DNA of 16,298 bases. Origin: Bacteroidales bacterium UBA2716 (GTDB lineage: Bacteria > Bacteroidota > Bacteroidia > Bacteroidales > UBA932). The notes under the pieces were generated by a model. The model did not search any database and was not told the origin of the DNA. It saw nothing but the letters and a program-made list of their open reading frames with translations. The translations under genes and the position numbers were made by a program. This document shows, piece by piece, positions 7,584 through 14,293 of the stretch (position 1 is the stretch's first letter; each line of letters begins with the position of its first letter). The stretch lies in assembly GCA_002354005.1 (NCBI GenBank), contig DEKS01000140.1:15265-31562 (forward strand), in the 5' to 3' direction.

Positions 7584-8831
7584 TTAATCGTATAAATAAT
7601 AATTGCGGGAAAGGGCCTTGAACGCATCTGCGTCCTTGTTCCAGTAGGCAGCAATATCGGCCACCTTCAGGCGCTTTCCAAAGTTGACTCTTACATAATC
7701 CGTACCACAGACAATGTCCAGCATCCGGGTCTTCTTGAGGGGATAGGGGTTGTGGGCGGGCCAAAGTTCCTGGACAGCCTGCATCACGTAGAACTGCAGC
7801 AGCGACACCGGCGCCTTTTCAAAGTCCGTGAAGAAGAACTGTACGCCATGCACCAAAGTGCCGTTGAAGTACCCGGCGATGGGCTTGTAATGGATGGTGC
7901 GGAACGCCACGCCCGGGAGGTTGTAGCTGTCCAGGCGGGCCTTGAGGGCATCGGCATCAATCCAATCCATGGCGAAGGTCTGGAACGGGATGGTGTACCC
8001 TACTCCTACGTGGATGTGGCCGTATTCGCCGCAAATGCCGGAAGAAGCGTAGCAGAGGGCGCTTTCCATGGACGGGATGTTGGGGGAAGGCAGAATCCAC
8101 GGCAGGCCGGTGTCCCGGAACTGCATCCAACGGTGCCAGCCGCGCATGGCAATGACGTTGAGGTTGCACTTGATGTGCTCCTGGTCCCCTTTCTGGCCTT
8201 TGTTCAGGCCTTCTTCGTTGATGAGTGCGGCCAGCTCCCCTACCGTGAGGCCGTACACAAACGGAATATGGAACTGGCTCACAAAAGAGTAGAAGCCCTC
8301 CTCCACCAGCGGACCTTCCACCTTGTTTCCGCCCAGCGGATTGGGCCGGTCCAGCACTAGCACCTCGATGCCGGCCTTTCCGCAGGCGCGCATCACCAGG
8401 CCCAGCGTGGAGATGAAGGTGTAGCAGCGGACGCCCACGTCCTGGATATCGTACACCATAATGTCCACACCTTTGAGCATTTCCGGCGAAGGTTCACGGG
8501 TGCTGCCATAGAGGGAGAACACCGGCAGGCCGGTCTTGGGGTCCTTGCCGCCTTCCACCTTGTCGCCGGCGTAGACATCGCCCCGCACCCCATGCTCCGG
8601 GCCATACAGGGCCACCAGGTTCACCTCGGGGGCTTCGAACAGAATGTCGATGGTGGAACGGAGGTTCCGGTCCACCCCGCTGGGATTGGTCACCAGTCCC
8701 ACCCGCTTGCCTCGGAGTTCCTCGAAGCCGTTGAGTTGCAGGACATCAATACCCGTGAGCACCTGCGCGTGCAGCATTTGCCCAAGCAACAGGGTCACGA
8801 ACAAAATCAAGCCATTTTTACTGATACGCAT
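7584..8831 (-). CDS. namZ: Exo-beta-N-acetylmuramidase, NamZ/YbbC type (DUF1343, GH171)
   Basis: A 415-residue secreted protein of the DUF1343 family. Its characterised members (NamZ of Bacillus subtilis and Tannerella forsythia) remove terminal MurNAc from the non-reducing end of peptidoglycan fragments. The signal peptide is MRISKNGLILFVTLLLGQML, probably cut after HAQ. Family hallmarks are GLVTNPSGVDRNLRSTID, GPEHGVRGD (Glu79-His80), VYDIQDVGVRCYTFISTL, LDRPNPLGG and LPSPNIPSMESALCY. I start it at ATG 8831. The frame opens five codons earlier at a TTG with no family similarity. The length is normal. It lies between murI and the DUF6515 gene, separated from murI by a hairpin. In the periplasm it would fit wall turnover or scavenging. 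Family is near certain; the exact substrate is inferred from relatives. Confidence 0.92.
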   Translation of the reverse strand: MRISKNGLILFVTLLLGQMLHAQVLTGIDVLQLNGFEELRGKRVGLVTNPSGVDRNLRSTIDILFEAPEVNLVALYGPEHGVRGDVYAGDKVEGGKDPKTGLPVFSLYGSTREPSPEMLKGVDIMVYDIQDVGVRCYTFISTLGLVMRACGKAGIEVLVLDRPNPLGGNKVEGPLVEEGFYSFVSQFHIPFVYGLTVGELAALINEEGLNKGQKGDQEHIKCNLNVIAMRGWHRWMQFRDTGLPWILPSPNIPSMESALCYASSGICGEYGHIHVGVGYTIPFQTFAMDWIDADALKARLDSYNLPGVAFRTIHYKPIAGYFNGTLVHGVQFFFTDFEKAPVSLLQFYVMQAVQELWPAHNPYPLKKTRMLDIVCGTDYVRVNFGKRLKVADIAAYWNKDADAFKALSRNYYLYD

Positions 8832-8858
8832 CTTATTGTATGTCAATTATTTACGAAT

Positions 8859-8887
8859 AATCCTCTGCGCAAAAAGAGCCGAGGATT
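8859..8887 (-). terminator. Hairpin between murI and namZ (copy 2 of the 29-bp palindrome)
   Basis: AATCCTCTGC (8859-8868) pairs with GCCGAGGATT (8878-8887) with one mismatch around a 9-base loop. It begins 9 bp after the murI stop in the transcription direction and ends 27 bp before the namZ start. No T run follows on the minus strand, so it may be a weak terminator, an mRNA-stabilising 3' structure, or a dispersed palindrome. Compared base for base with the reverse complement of the 6070-6098 element, 28 of 29 positions agree. Confidence 0.55.
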
Positions 8888-8896
8888 AATAGCAAA

Positions 8897-9676
8897 TCAC
8901 TCATTATCAATCGTTTGCCGACCAGCATCCACCAGGGCAAAAATACGCCGGAGGGCGGTGGGGTCCCCGGAAGCGTGCAGCTCTACGGAGAACGGCCCCA
9001 CACCGGTTACAATACCACGCTGCTCCAGCACATGAACGGTTTGCCGGGCCACGGCAGGAGCCGGGTCGATCACCCGCACATCCGGACCGGAGAGCCGCTC
9101 AATCACCGGCTGCAGGAAAGGATAGTGCGTGCAGCCGAGGACAATGGTATCGGCCCCGGCGGCGAGCAGCGGCTTCAGGGAAGCACGTACGGTTTCTACG
9201 GTTTCCGGACCATCCAGTTTGCCAGCCTCCACCAGCTCTACAAAGCCTTGTCCCACGTGCTCTACAATGCGCACGTTATCCTCATACAAGCCCCTTGTGG
9301 TCAGGTACTTGGAGCCTTTTAGCGTACCCGCCGTAGCCAGCACGCCAATCACCCCCGTATGCGTTCCCAGCGCCGCCGGCTTTACGGCCGGTTCCATGCC
9401 CACAAACGGCACATCCGGATATTCGGCCCGCAGCGTAGCAATGGCCGCGGCCGTTGCCGTGTTGCAGGCGACCACAATGATATCGGCCCCTTTGTCCAGG
9501 AGAAATTCCGTGATAAAACGCCCGCGCCGCTGAATGTACAGAGGTGTTTTTTCTCCGTACGGGCAATGTGCATTGTCGGAGAAATAGTGATACTGTTCCT
9601 GCGGCAGGACCTTGATGAGCTCCCGGTATACCGAGAGCCCGCCGCATCCGGAGTCAAATATGCCTATCGTTGCCAT
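8897..9676 (-). CDS. murI: Glutamate racemase
   Basis: A 259-residue cytoplasmic enzyme that converts L-glutamate to D-glutamate for the peptidoglycan stem peptide. The start motif MATIGIFDSGCGGLSV and the catalytic cysteine pair, Cys71 in VVACNTATAAA and Cys182 in GCTHYPF, are all present, as is HCPYGEKT. I chose ATG 9676. The open frame extends 37 codons further upstream, but that part overlaps the preceding gene and lacks family similarity. The start lies 23 bp inside the 3' end of the DUF4922-SpoIID gene, so the two are likely translationally linked. A hairpin follows the stop. Confidence 0.96.
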   Translation of the reverse strand: MATIGIFDSGCGGLSVYRELIKVLPQEQYHYFSDNAHCPYGEKTPLYIQRRGRFITEFLLDKGADIIVVACNTATAAAIATLRAEYPDVPFVGMEPAVKPAALGTHTGVIGVLATAGTLKGSKYLTTRGLYEDNVRIVEHVGQGFVELVEAGKLDGPETVETVRASLKPLLAAGADTIVLGCTHYPFLQPVIERLSGPDVRVIDPAPAVARQTVHVLEQRGIVTGVGPFSVELHASGDPTALRRIFALVDAGRQTIDNE

Positions 9677-11222
9677 TGGTTTGTCCCCAAGTTTCGTCAA
9701 TAATGGAGCGGGCATGGGCATCGGCGTGGTCTGTAAGGCCGATATAGCGCCAGCAGTGTTCCCCGGCGCAAACATCGTACCGCACATGGACGGGAGCCTC
9801 TTCCGGCACGCCCGTTGAAGCAGGCCGATGAGTCAGCCACGTAACAACCTCTTCCGTGCTCCGGAGCTCCGGGCCTCTTACCGCGCAATGCCCCGCCTTC
9901 CGGTGGGCGATCCGTTCCATGAGCCGCGTACGGATGGTGATGGCCGACTCCTTGCGCTGCGTTTCCGGCAGGAGTGACACCACGCTGAGCAGGTAATCTT
10001 CTGCACCTATCACGTTCACCGCCTGCACCTTGCCCCCGTTCACGATGAATTTGAGCGTGCCGGCAAAACGCATGGGCTTCCCTTCCCCGTACAGAATGAA
10101 AGAAGGCTCCGCGAAGAGGGTGGAAATGGTCACAGCCTCGAACACCAGTTCGTCGTACAGGACCCCATTGTAGTCTATCTTTCCTTCCCGGTACGATACC
10201 TGCTGCGGGCCTGCGCCGTCCGAGATAATCTCAAAGCCAATCTGCGGGGCCGCAACAATGCCCACCTCTATGCGGGGCTGGGTGCGCACCAGGCGCCACA
10301 GGAGCCGCTCCTCCTCCGCGGCGGACAAGGTGACATCGTCATATATCCGGGCTACGACTTCTGCGTTCAGACGATCGAAATCCCCTTCCTCCGGCACCAC
10401 AAAGAAGCCAGCCATATCGGCCGCACCGGGCGAAATGGCAAAACGGGCCTCCCCTTCCGCATAATAGCACTGCGGGCGCGAGGCGCTGCGAAGGATTACA
10501 ACGGCCCGGAACTCTCCCTCGCTGCAGTACGTAAAAGCATTGAAGCGGGGCTCGGTTTCCTCTGCCAGCAGATTCAGGCAGTCCAGAAGCCGGTAAAACA
10601 GCTTGGCCATGGACTTGGAGGTGGTAGCGCGCAGCATGAAAATTCCCCGGTTAAATCCCTGGTAATGATAGAGCTGCGCATCCCGAACGGAAGTGATGAA
10701 ACGAATCTCCTGAGGGGTATCCCCTGCCCGGATGGACCGAAGCAGGCGCTCCGCCACACGCTCCAGCGGCATATACCCCTTGGGGCATGCCTGGAAATGG
10801 GCGTGTTGCGGCACGGTGGTACCGCTGTTGGGGCTGTTGTAAAAGACGATGTAATTCTCCAGCTGAGCGGCCAGGTCCAGCATATCCGGGAAGCGGTGCC
10901 AGATGGTTTGCGGGGCATGGATATCGCGCGTAATGACCAGGTGATTGGGGAAGATGGGCGCCCGGTTTACCAGAATATTGTACTTCCGGCCCTTCCGGCC
11001 CTCGAACGGGAGCGTGTGCTGATGCTCCATGTAGTTTTCCTCGCAGAGCGGACAGCCGTGGTCGAAGATGGGCATGCGCCCCGGATTGGACTGTAGCGTA
11101 ACCAGCATGCCCCGCAGCGGTAAGGTACGGGTACGGGTACTCTTCAGAGCCCGGTACTTGGCAGCCACCGCCGGCCACACCGACAGTTGGTCATGTACGA
11201 ATTTGTCGATATCTGATGCCAT
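9654..11222 (-). CDS. DUF4922 protein fused to a truncated, degenerate SpoIID/LytB-like domain
   Basis: A 522-residue protein in two parts. Residues 1 to about 312 match DUF4922, a Bacteroidales family related to the GalT/HIT-like nucleotidyltransferase fold. It has a CPLC pair (C57, C60), PNHLVITRDIHAPQ, and the probable active-site segment NSGTTVPQHAHFQAC with H140 and H142. Residues about 316-522 resemble the SpoIID/LytB domain (EGKIDYNGVLYDELVF, FIVNGGKVQAVNVIGAEDYLLSVVS, YDVCAGEHCWRYIG). SpoIID enzymes are lytic transglycosylases acting on peptide-free glycan strands. Here the expected catalytic Glu of the SEM motif is replaced (VVSLLPET, Leu418). The domain stops at DETWGQ, about where relatives continue for another half domain, and the last codons overlap murI. 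There is no signal peptide, so the protein is probably cytoplasmic. The DUF4922 substrate is unknown. Confidence 0.8.
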   Translation of the reverse strand: MASDIDKFVHDQLSVWPAVAAKYRALKSTRTRTLPLRGMLVTLQSNPGRMPIFDHGCPLCEENYMEHQHTLPFEGRKGRKYNILVNRAPIFPNHLVITRDIHAPQTIWHRFPDMLDLAAQLENYIVFYNSPNSGTTVPQHAHFQACPKGYMPLERVAERLLRSIRAGDTPQEIRFITSVRDAQLYHYQGFNRGIFMLRATTSKSMAKLFYRLLDCLNLLAEETEPRFNAFTYCSEGEFRAVVILRSASRPQCYYAEGEARFAISPGAADMAGFFVVPEEGDFDRLNAEVVARIYDDVTLSAAEEERLLWRLVRTQPRIEVGIVAAPQIGFEIISDGAGPQQVSYREGKIDYNGVLYDELVFEAVTISTLFAEPSFILYGEGKPMRFAGTLKFIVNGGKVQAVNVIGAEDYLLSVVSLLPETQRKESAITIRTRLMERIAHRKAGHCAVRGPELRSTEEVVTWLTHRPASTGVPEEAPVHVRYDVCAGEHCWRYIGLTDHADAHARSIIDETWGQTNGNDRHI

Positions 11223-11228
11223 AACCTT

Positions 11229-11237
11229 GTAAAGTTA
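11229..11237 (-). promoter_or_regulatory. Possible -7 box before the DUF4922 gene
   Basis: On the minus strand this reads TAACTTTAC, one base off the Bacteroidota -7 pattern TAnnTTTG. It lies in the 35-bp gap after the NUDIX stop, ending 6 bases before the DUF4922 start, in the same close position as the prfB box. I see no good -33 element, so this is tentative. Confidence 0.3.
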
Positions 11238-11257
11238 CGGCTTTTTTCGGGGAAATC

Positions 11258-11848
11258 CTACAATAATGCCAGTAAACGGGCACGAATTTGAGGAAATTCC
11301 CACTCGAAGTTGGGCGTAAGGATATTTTTTCCGAATGCGGCGTCCACCTCCTTCTGGGACCACCACTTCCCTTCGGAGACTTCGGCCTCGTCCGGGGCAA
11401 TAGCCGGATGTCCCACCATACCGTAAATGAACACGAATTCGCTGTCGCGCTCCGTCTGGTAGGTGTAGGTATCCAGCGGGATGGGATTGAATGCGTGCAG
11501 GCCCAATTCCTCCGCCGCCTCACGGTACAGGGCCTCCACGGCCTGCTCACCATAGGTTACGTGGCCGCCCACCGCCGTATCCCAATAGCCGGGAAGGAGG
11601 TCCTTGGTCATCGCTCGTTTTTGCAGGTAGATATTGCCAAACCGGTCCACAATGTGCAAATGGACTACCGGATGCAGCACCTTGGAACCGCTGTGGCACC
11701 AGTCGCGGGTTGCCCGGCCATAGACCAGACCGGACGGTTCCATGAGCGGGAGCATCTCCCCCCTGGGAACGGGCTGTCTGCCCGGACGGCCAATGGAAGG
11801 CCGGGGATACAGCGGAGCAGGCTCCGAAGGATAGACCAGGTCCACCAT
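11258..11848 (-). CDS. NUDIX hydrolase (IDI/YfcD-like)
   Basis: A 196-residue NUDIX-fold protein, expected to cleave a nucleoside diphosphate linked to another group, or to act on an IPP-like substrate. The NUDIX box is complete: G95-X5-E101, then R109-E110-A-A-E113-E114-L-G-L. The preceding sequence (SGLVYGRATRDWCHSGSKVLHPVVHLHIV...YLQKR..DLLPGYWDTAVGGH) is typical of Bacteroidales proteins annotated as isopentenyl-diphosphate isomerase-like NUDIX enzymes. The ATG at 11848 lies one codon after the transporter stop (TAG GTG ATG), pointing to reinitiation. The GTG at 11851 is an equal alternative. Residues 1-31 are Pro/Arg-rich and not clearly conserved, so Met32 (near 11755) could also be the true start. 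The substrate is not predictable. Confidence 0.88.
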   Translation of the reverse strand: MVDLVYPSEPAPLYPRPSIGRPGRQPVPRGEMLPLMEPSGLVYGRATRDWCHSGSKVLHPVVHLHIVDRFGNIYLQKRAMTKDLLPGYWDTAVGGHVTYGEQAVEALYREAAEELGLHAFNPIPLDTYTYQTERDSEFVFIYGMVGHPAIAPDEAEVSEGKWWSQKEVDAAFGKNILTPNFEWEFPQIRARLLALL

Positions 11849-11851
11849 CAC

Positions 11852-13537
11852 CTACGCCATTGCAACCAGGATGAGCAGCTGTGCTACCAGCACGCGCATG
11901 AACATGGACAGCGGGTACACCGTGGCATAGTTCACGGATGTATAGTCGCTTCCGTACATGCCCTGGGCGAAGGCCAGCACCGGCGGGTTGGTGCAGGAGC
12001 CGCTGATAAGGCCGCAAATCTGGTAGAAGTTGAGGTGGAAGCACGCACGGGACACGATGAAAGTAATGCACAGCGGCACTATCGTGATGATGGCGCCGTA
12101 CAGGATCCACCAGTAACCACCGCCCACAATGGACTTCCAGAAGTCGGCACCGGCGCCGATGCCCACGGCTGCCAGGAACATGGCAATGCCGATTTCCCGC
12201 AGCATCAGATTGGCACTGGTGGTGGTATACGTGGTGATTTTATATTTGGGGCCGAAGTGTCCCAGCAGGATGGCAATGATGAGCGGGCCGCCGGCCAGGC
12301 CCAGTTTGATGGCCTGCGGGATGCCCGGGAAGCGAATGGGAAGGGAGCCAAAGATGATACCCACCACAATGCCCAGAAAAATGGGCACCAGGTTGGGTTT
12401 GTTGAGGGCATCGTTGGAGTTACCCACTTTCTTGGCCAGGTTTTCGATGTTTTTGAGCGTTCCCACGCACATGAGGCCATCACCCACCTGGATGTACAGG
12501 TTGGGACTGGCAACGAGTTCCACGCCGGCACGGATGACACGCGTCACACTTACGCCATAAGCGCTGCGGAAGCCCAGTTCCTTGAGCTTTTTCCCGGTGA
12601 GTTTGCCATTGGTAACCACAATGCGGCGGGTGACCATGTTGTGGTCCTTCACCTGCCAATCGGCCTGATGCATAGGCACTTCCTCACCAAAGAGGATGCG
12701 GATTCGGTCCACCTCGTTCTGCGAGGTCACGATGAGCAGTTTGTCGCCTTCGTTCAGGATGGTATCCGGCTGCGGGAACAGGATTTCGTCGCCCTTCATG
12801 ATGCGGGATACCACAAAATCGCCGCCAAATTCCTGCAGGATGCCGGAGAGCTTGCGTCCGAAGATGGCCGGATTCTCCACCATCACATGCATGCGGCGGG
12901 CTTTTTCCACCTCATCGTCCTGCGCTTTCAGCTCTGCCAGTTCTTTTTTAGGGTCGATCCTGAAAATAGCCTTGAACAGCAGGATGACGCCAATAACGCC
13001 AATGACGCCAATGGGATAGGCTACGGCATAGGCCGACGCCAGGTGCCCGGAGACCTCGCCGGCGGCCAGGGCGCTGGTGCCTCCTGCTACCGCGGTGTCT
13101 ATAAAGGTTTGCTGGGCGGCACCCAGGCCGGGCGTATTGGTCACGGCGCCGGACATCACACCCACCATGGTGCTCAGGCTTTCACCGGTAAAGGCCGATA
13201 TGGCCCAGGTAGCGGCCACGGCCAGCAGGATGTTCATCACGGCCAGGAGGTTCATCTTTACACCGCCGCTCTTGAACGAATGGAAAAAACCGGGGCCCAC
13301 CTGCAGGCCGATGGAAAACACAAAGAGGATAAGGCCGAACTCCTTCACGAAATGCAGCATATCCAGGTCCATCTGGAAGCCCAGATGCCCCATCAGGATG
13401 CCCAAAAACAGGATCCAGGTGGAGCCCAGGGAGATGCCTTTTACCTTGAAACGGCCCAGAAAAAGTCCGATGCCGATCACAAAAGCCAGCAGCATGATGC
13501 TGTGGGCCACGCCATATCCAAAAAACAAATCTCTCAT
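11852..13537 (-). CDS. YidE/aspartate-alanine-exchanger-type transporter with two RCK_C (TrkA_C) domains
   Basis: A 561-residue inner-membrane protein with the duplicated layout of the AAE/YidE family. The N-terminal helix block (about residues 10-190) contains MLLAFVIGIGLFLGRFKVKGISLG and GLILFVFSIGLQVGPGFF. A central cytoplasmic region (about 200-370) holds two RCK_C-like units (VSRIMKGDEILFPQPDTILNEGDKLLIV and VTRVIRAGVELVASPNLYIQVGDGLMCV). The second helix block (about 390-561) has NPPVLAFAQGMYGSDYTSVNYATVYP. The matching N-terminal signature is SGAVTNTPGLGAAQQT. Characterised relatives exchange aspartate for alanine or move other small anions, but most YidE members are uncharacterised and the substrate here is open. 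It starts 3 bp after the thioesterase stop and its stop nearly touches the NUDIX start, so it sits mid-operon. Confidence 0.9.
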   Translation of the reverse strand: MRDLFFGYGVAHSIMLLAFVIGIGLFLGRFKVKGISLGSTWILFLGILMGHLGFQMDLDMLHFVKEFGLILFVFSIGLQVGPGFFHSFKSGGVKMNLLAVMNILLAVAATWAISAFTGESLSTMVGVMSGAVTNTPGLGAAQQTFIDTAVAGGTSALAAGEVSGHLASAYAVAYPIGVIGVIGVILLFKAIFRIDPKKELAELKAQDDEVEKARRMHVMVENPAIFGRKLSGILQEFGGDFVVSRIMKGDEILFPQPDTILNEGDKLLIVTSQNEVDRIRILFGEEVPMHQADWQVKDHNMVTRRIVVTNGKLTGKKLKELGFRSAYGVSVTRVIRAGVELVASPNLYIQVGDGLMCVGTLKNIENLAKKVGNSNDALNKPNLVPIFLGIVVGIIFGSLPIRFPGIPQAIKLGLAGGPLIIAILLGHFGPKYKITTYTTTSANLMLREIGIAMFLAAVGIGAGADFWKSIVGGGYWWILYGAIITIVPLCITFIVSRACFHLNFYQICGLISGSCTNPPVLAFAQGMYGSDYTSVNYATVYPLSMFMRVLVAQLLILVAMA

Positions 13538-13540
13538 AGT

Positions 13541-14287
13541 CTAATAATCCAGTTTGACGACAAAGCAGGACTTCCCGTCCACCCGGCCTTCCACATACCA
13601 GGAAGTGCCGTCCTGCAGGCGGTAAAGCTGCACGCATTCGCCGGCCTTGGTTTCTTTGTTGAAATTGATATACAAGTCTTTCAGGGGCTGCTCCGCCTGT
13701 TCCAGCGGAAGGCAGTCCATGGCCCACACCACGTAACGGGCGTTGTTGGTGTGGCCGATGAGGTCTACATCCGAGAAAGCCACGCGGTGCTCCGCCACGC
13801 ATGCCGGCTCCACGCCTTTGGGAAGGACCACTTTGGGAGCGGGCTCCGCAATGGCATTGTCCACCTCATAATCCACTTCTAGGAAATGGGCCAGTTCTTC
13901 CGGACGCACCAGACGGCGGGTTTCCTCGTTAATCACCACCCAGGAACTGGTGCAAACCACGCTGTGCTCCCCTGCTTCATTCCGCAGGTCGAAATCACGC
14001 ATGTAAAACAGGCCGGCGGAGCCTTTGTGCCAGGTGTAAATCGATACCTGCTCCCGCCAGCTGGCCGGCTTTACAAAATGGATATGCATGCGGCTGAGCA
14101 CCCATGCGGTGTGATGGATGTGCAGGGTATCGTAGCCAAAACCCAGTTCCTGGGCGGCCCAATAGGCAATTTCCTGCGCCAAATCCATGAATGCGGCGGG
14201 CCGCAGCACCAGGTGACGGTCCGTCTGATAACACGGGATGGAAATATCCTGTCTGAATTTGTATCCTTCTCTACTAACCGGCTTCAT
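13541..14287 (-). CDS. Acyl-ACP thioesterase (FatA/FatB family)
   Basis: A 248-residue double-hotdog protein of the bacterial acyl-[acyl-carrier-protein] thioesterase family. It would free fatty acids from ACP in the cytosol and so set chain length or recycle ACP. The first hotdog shows TDRHLVLRPAAFMDLAQEIAYWAAQELGFG and AWVLSRMHIHFVKPASWRE. The second carries the conserved active-site region SDVDLIGHTNNARYVVW (residues 172-188; H179 and N181/N182). The length is normal. It begins 6 bp after the HU-gene stop and ends 3 bp before the transporter start, so it belongs to the same transcript. Chain-length preference cannot be read from sequence. Confidence 0.93.
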   Translation of the reverse strand: MKPVSREGYKFRQDISIPCYQTDRHLVLRPAAFMDLAQEIAYWAAQELGFGYDTLHIHHTAWVLSRMHIHFVKPASWREQVSIYTWHKGSAGLFYMRDFDLRNEAGEHSVVCTSSWVVINEETRRLVRPEELAHFLEVDYEVDNAIAEPAPKVVLPKGVEPACVAEHRVAFSDVDLIGHTNNARYVVWAMDCLPLEQAEQPLKDLYINFNKETKAGECVQLYRLQDGTSWYVEGRVDGKSCFVVKLDY

Positions 14288-14293
14288 TTTACA

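Noticed and set aside
9677..9787. N-terminal extension of glutamate racemase to 9787
   Set aside because: The extra 37 residues lie in the overlapping DUF4922 gene. The conserved family start MATIGIFDSGCGG begins at 9676.
11288..13882. Plus-strand open frame of about 860 codons across the NUDIX, transporter and thioesterase genes
   Set aside because: It is a shadow of three real genes, with no family similarity and no promoter.
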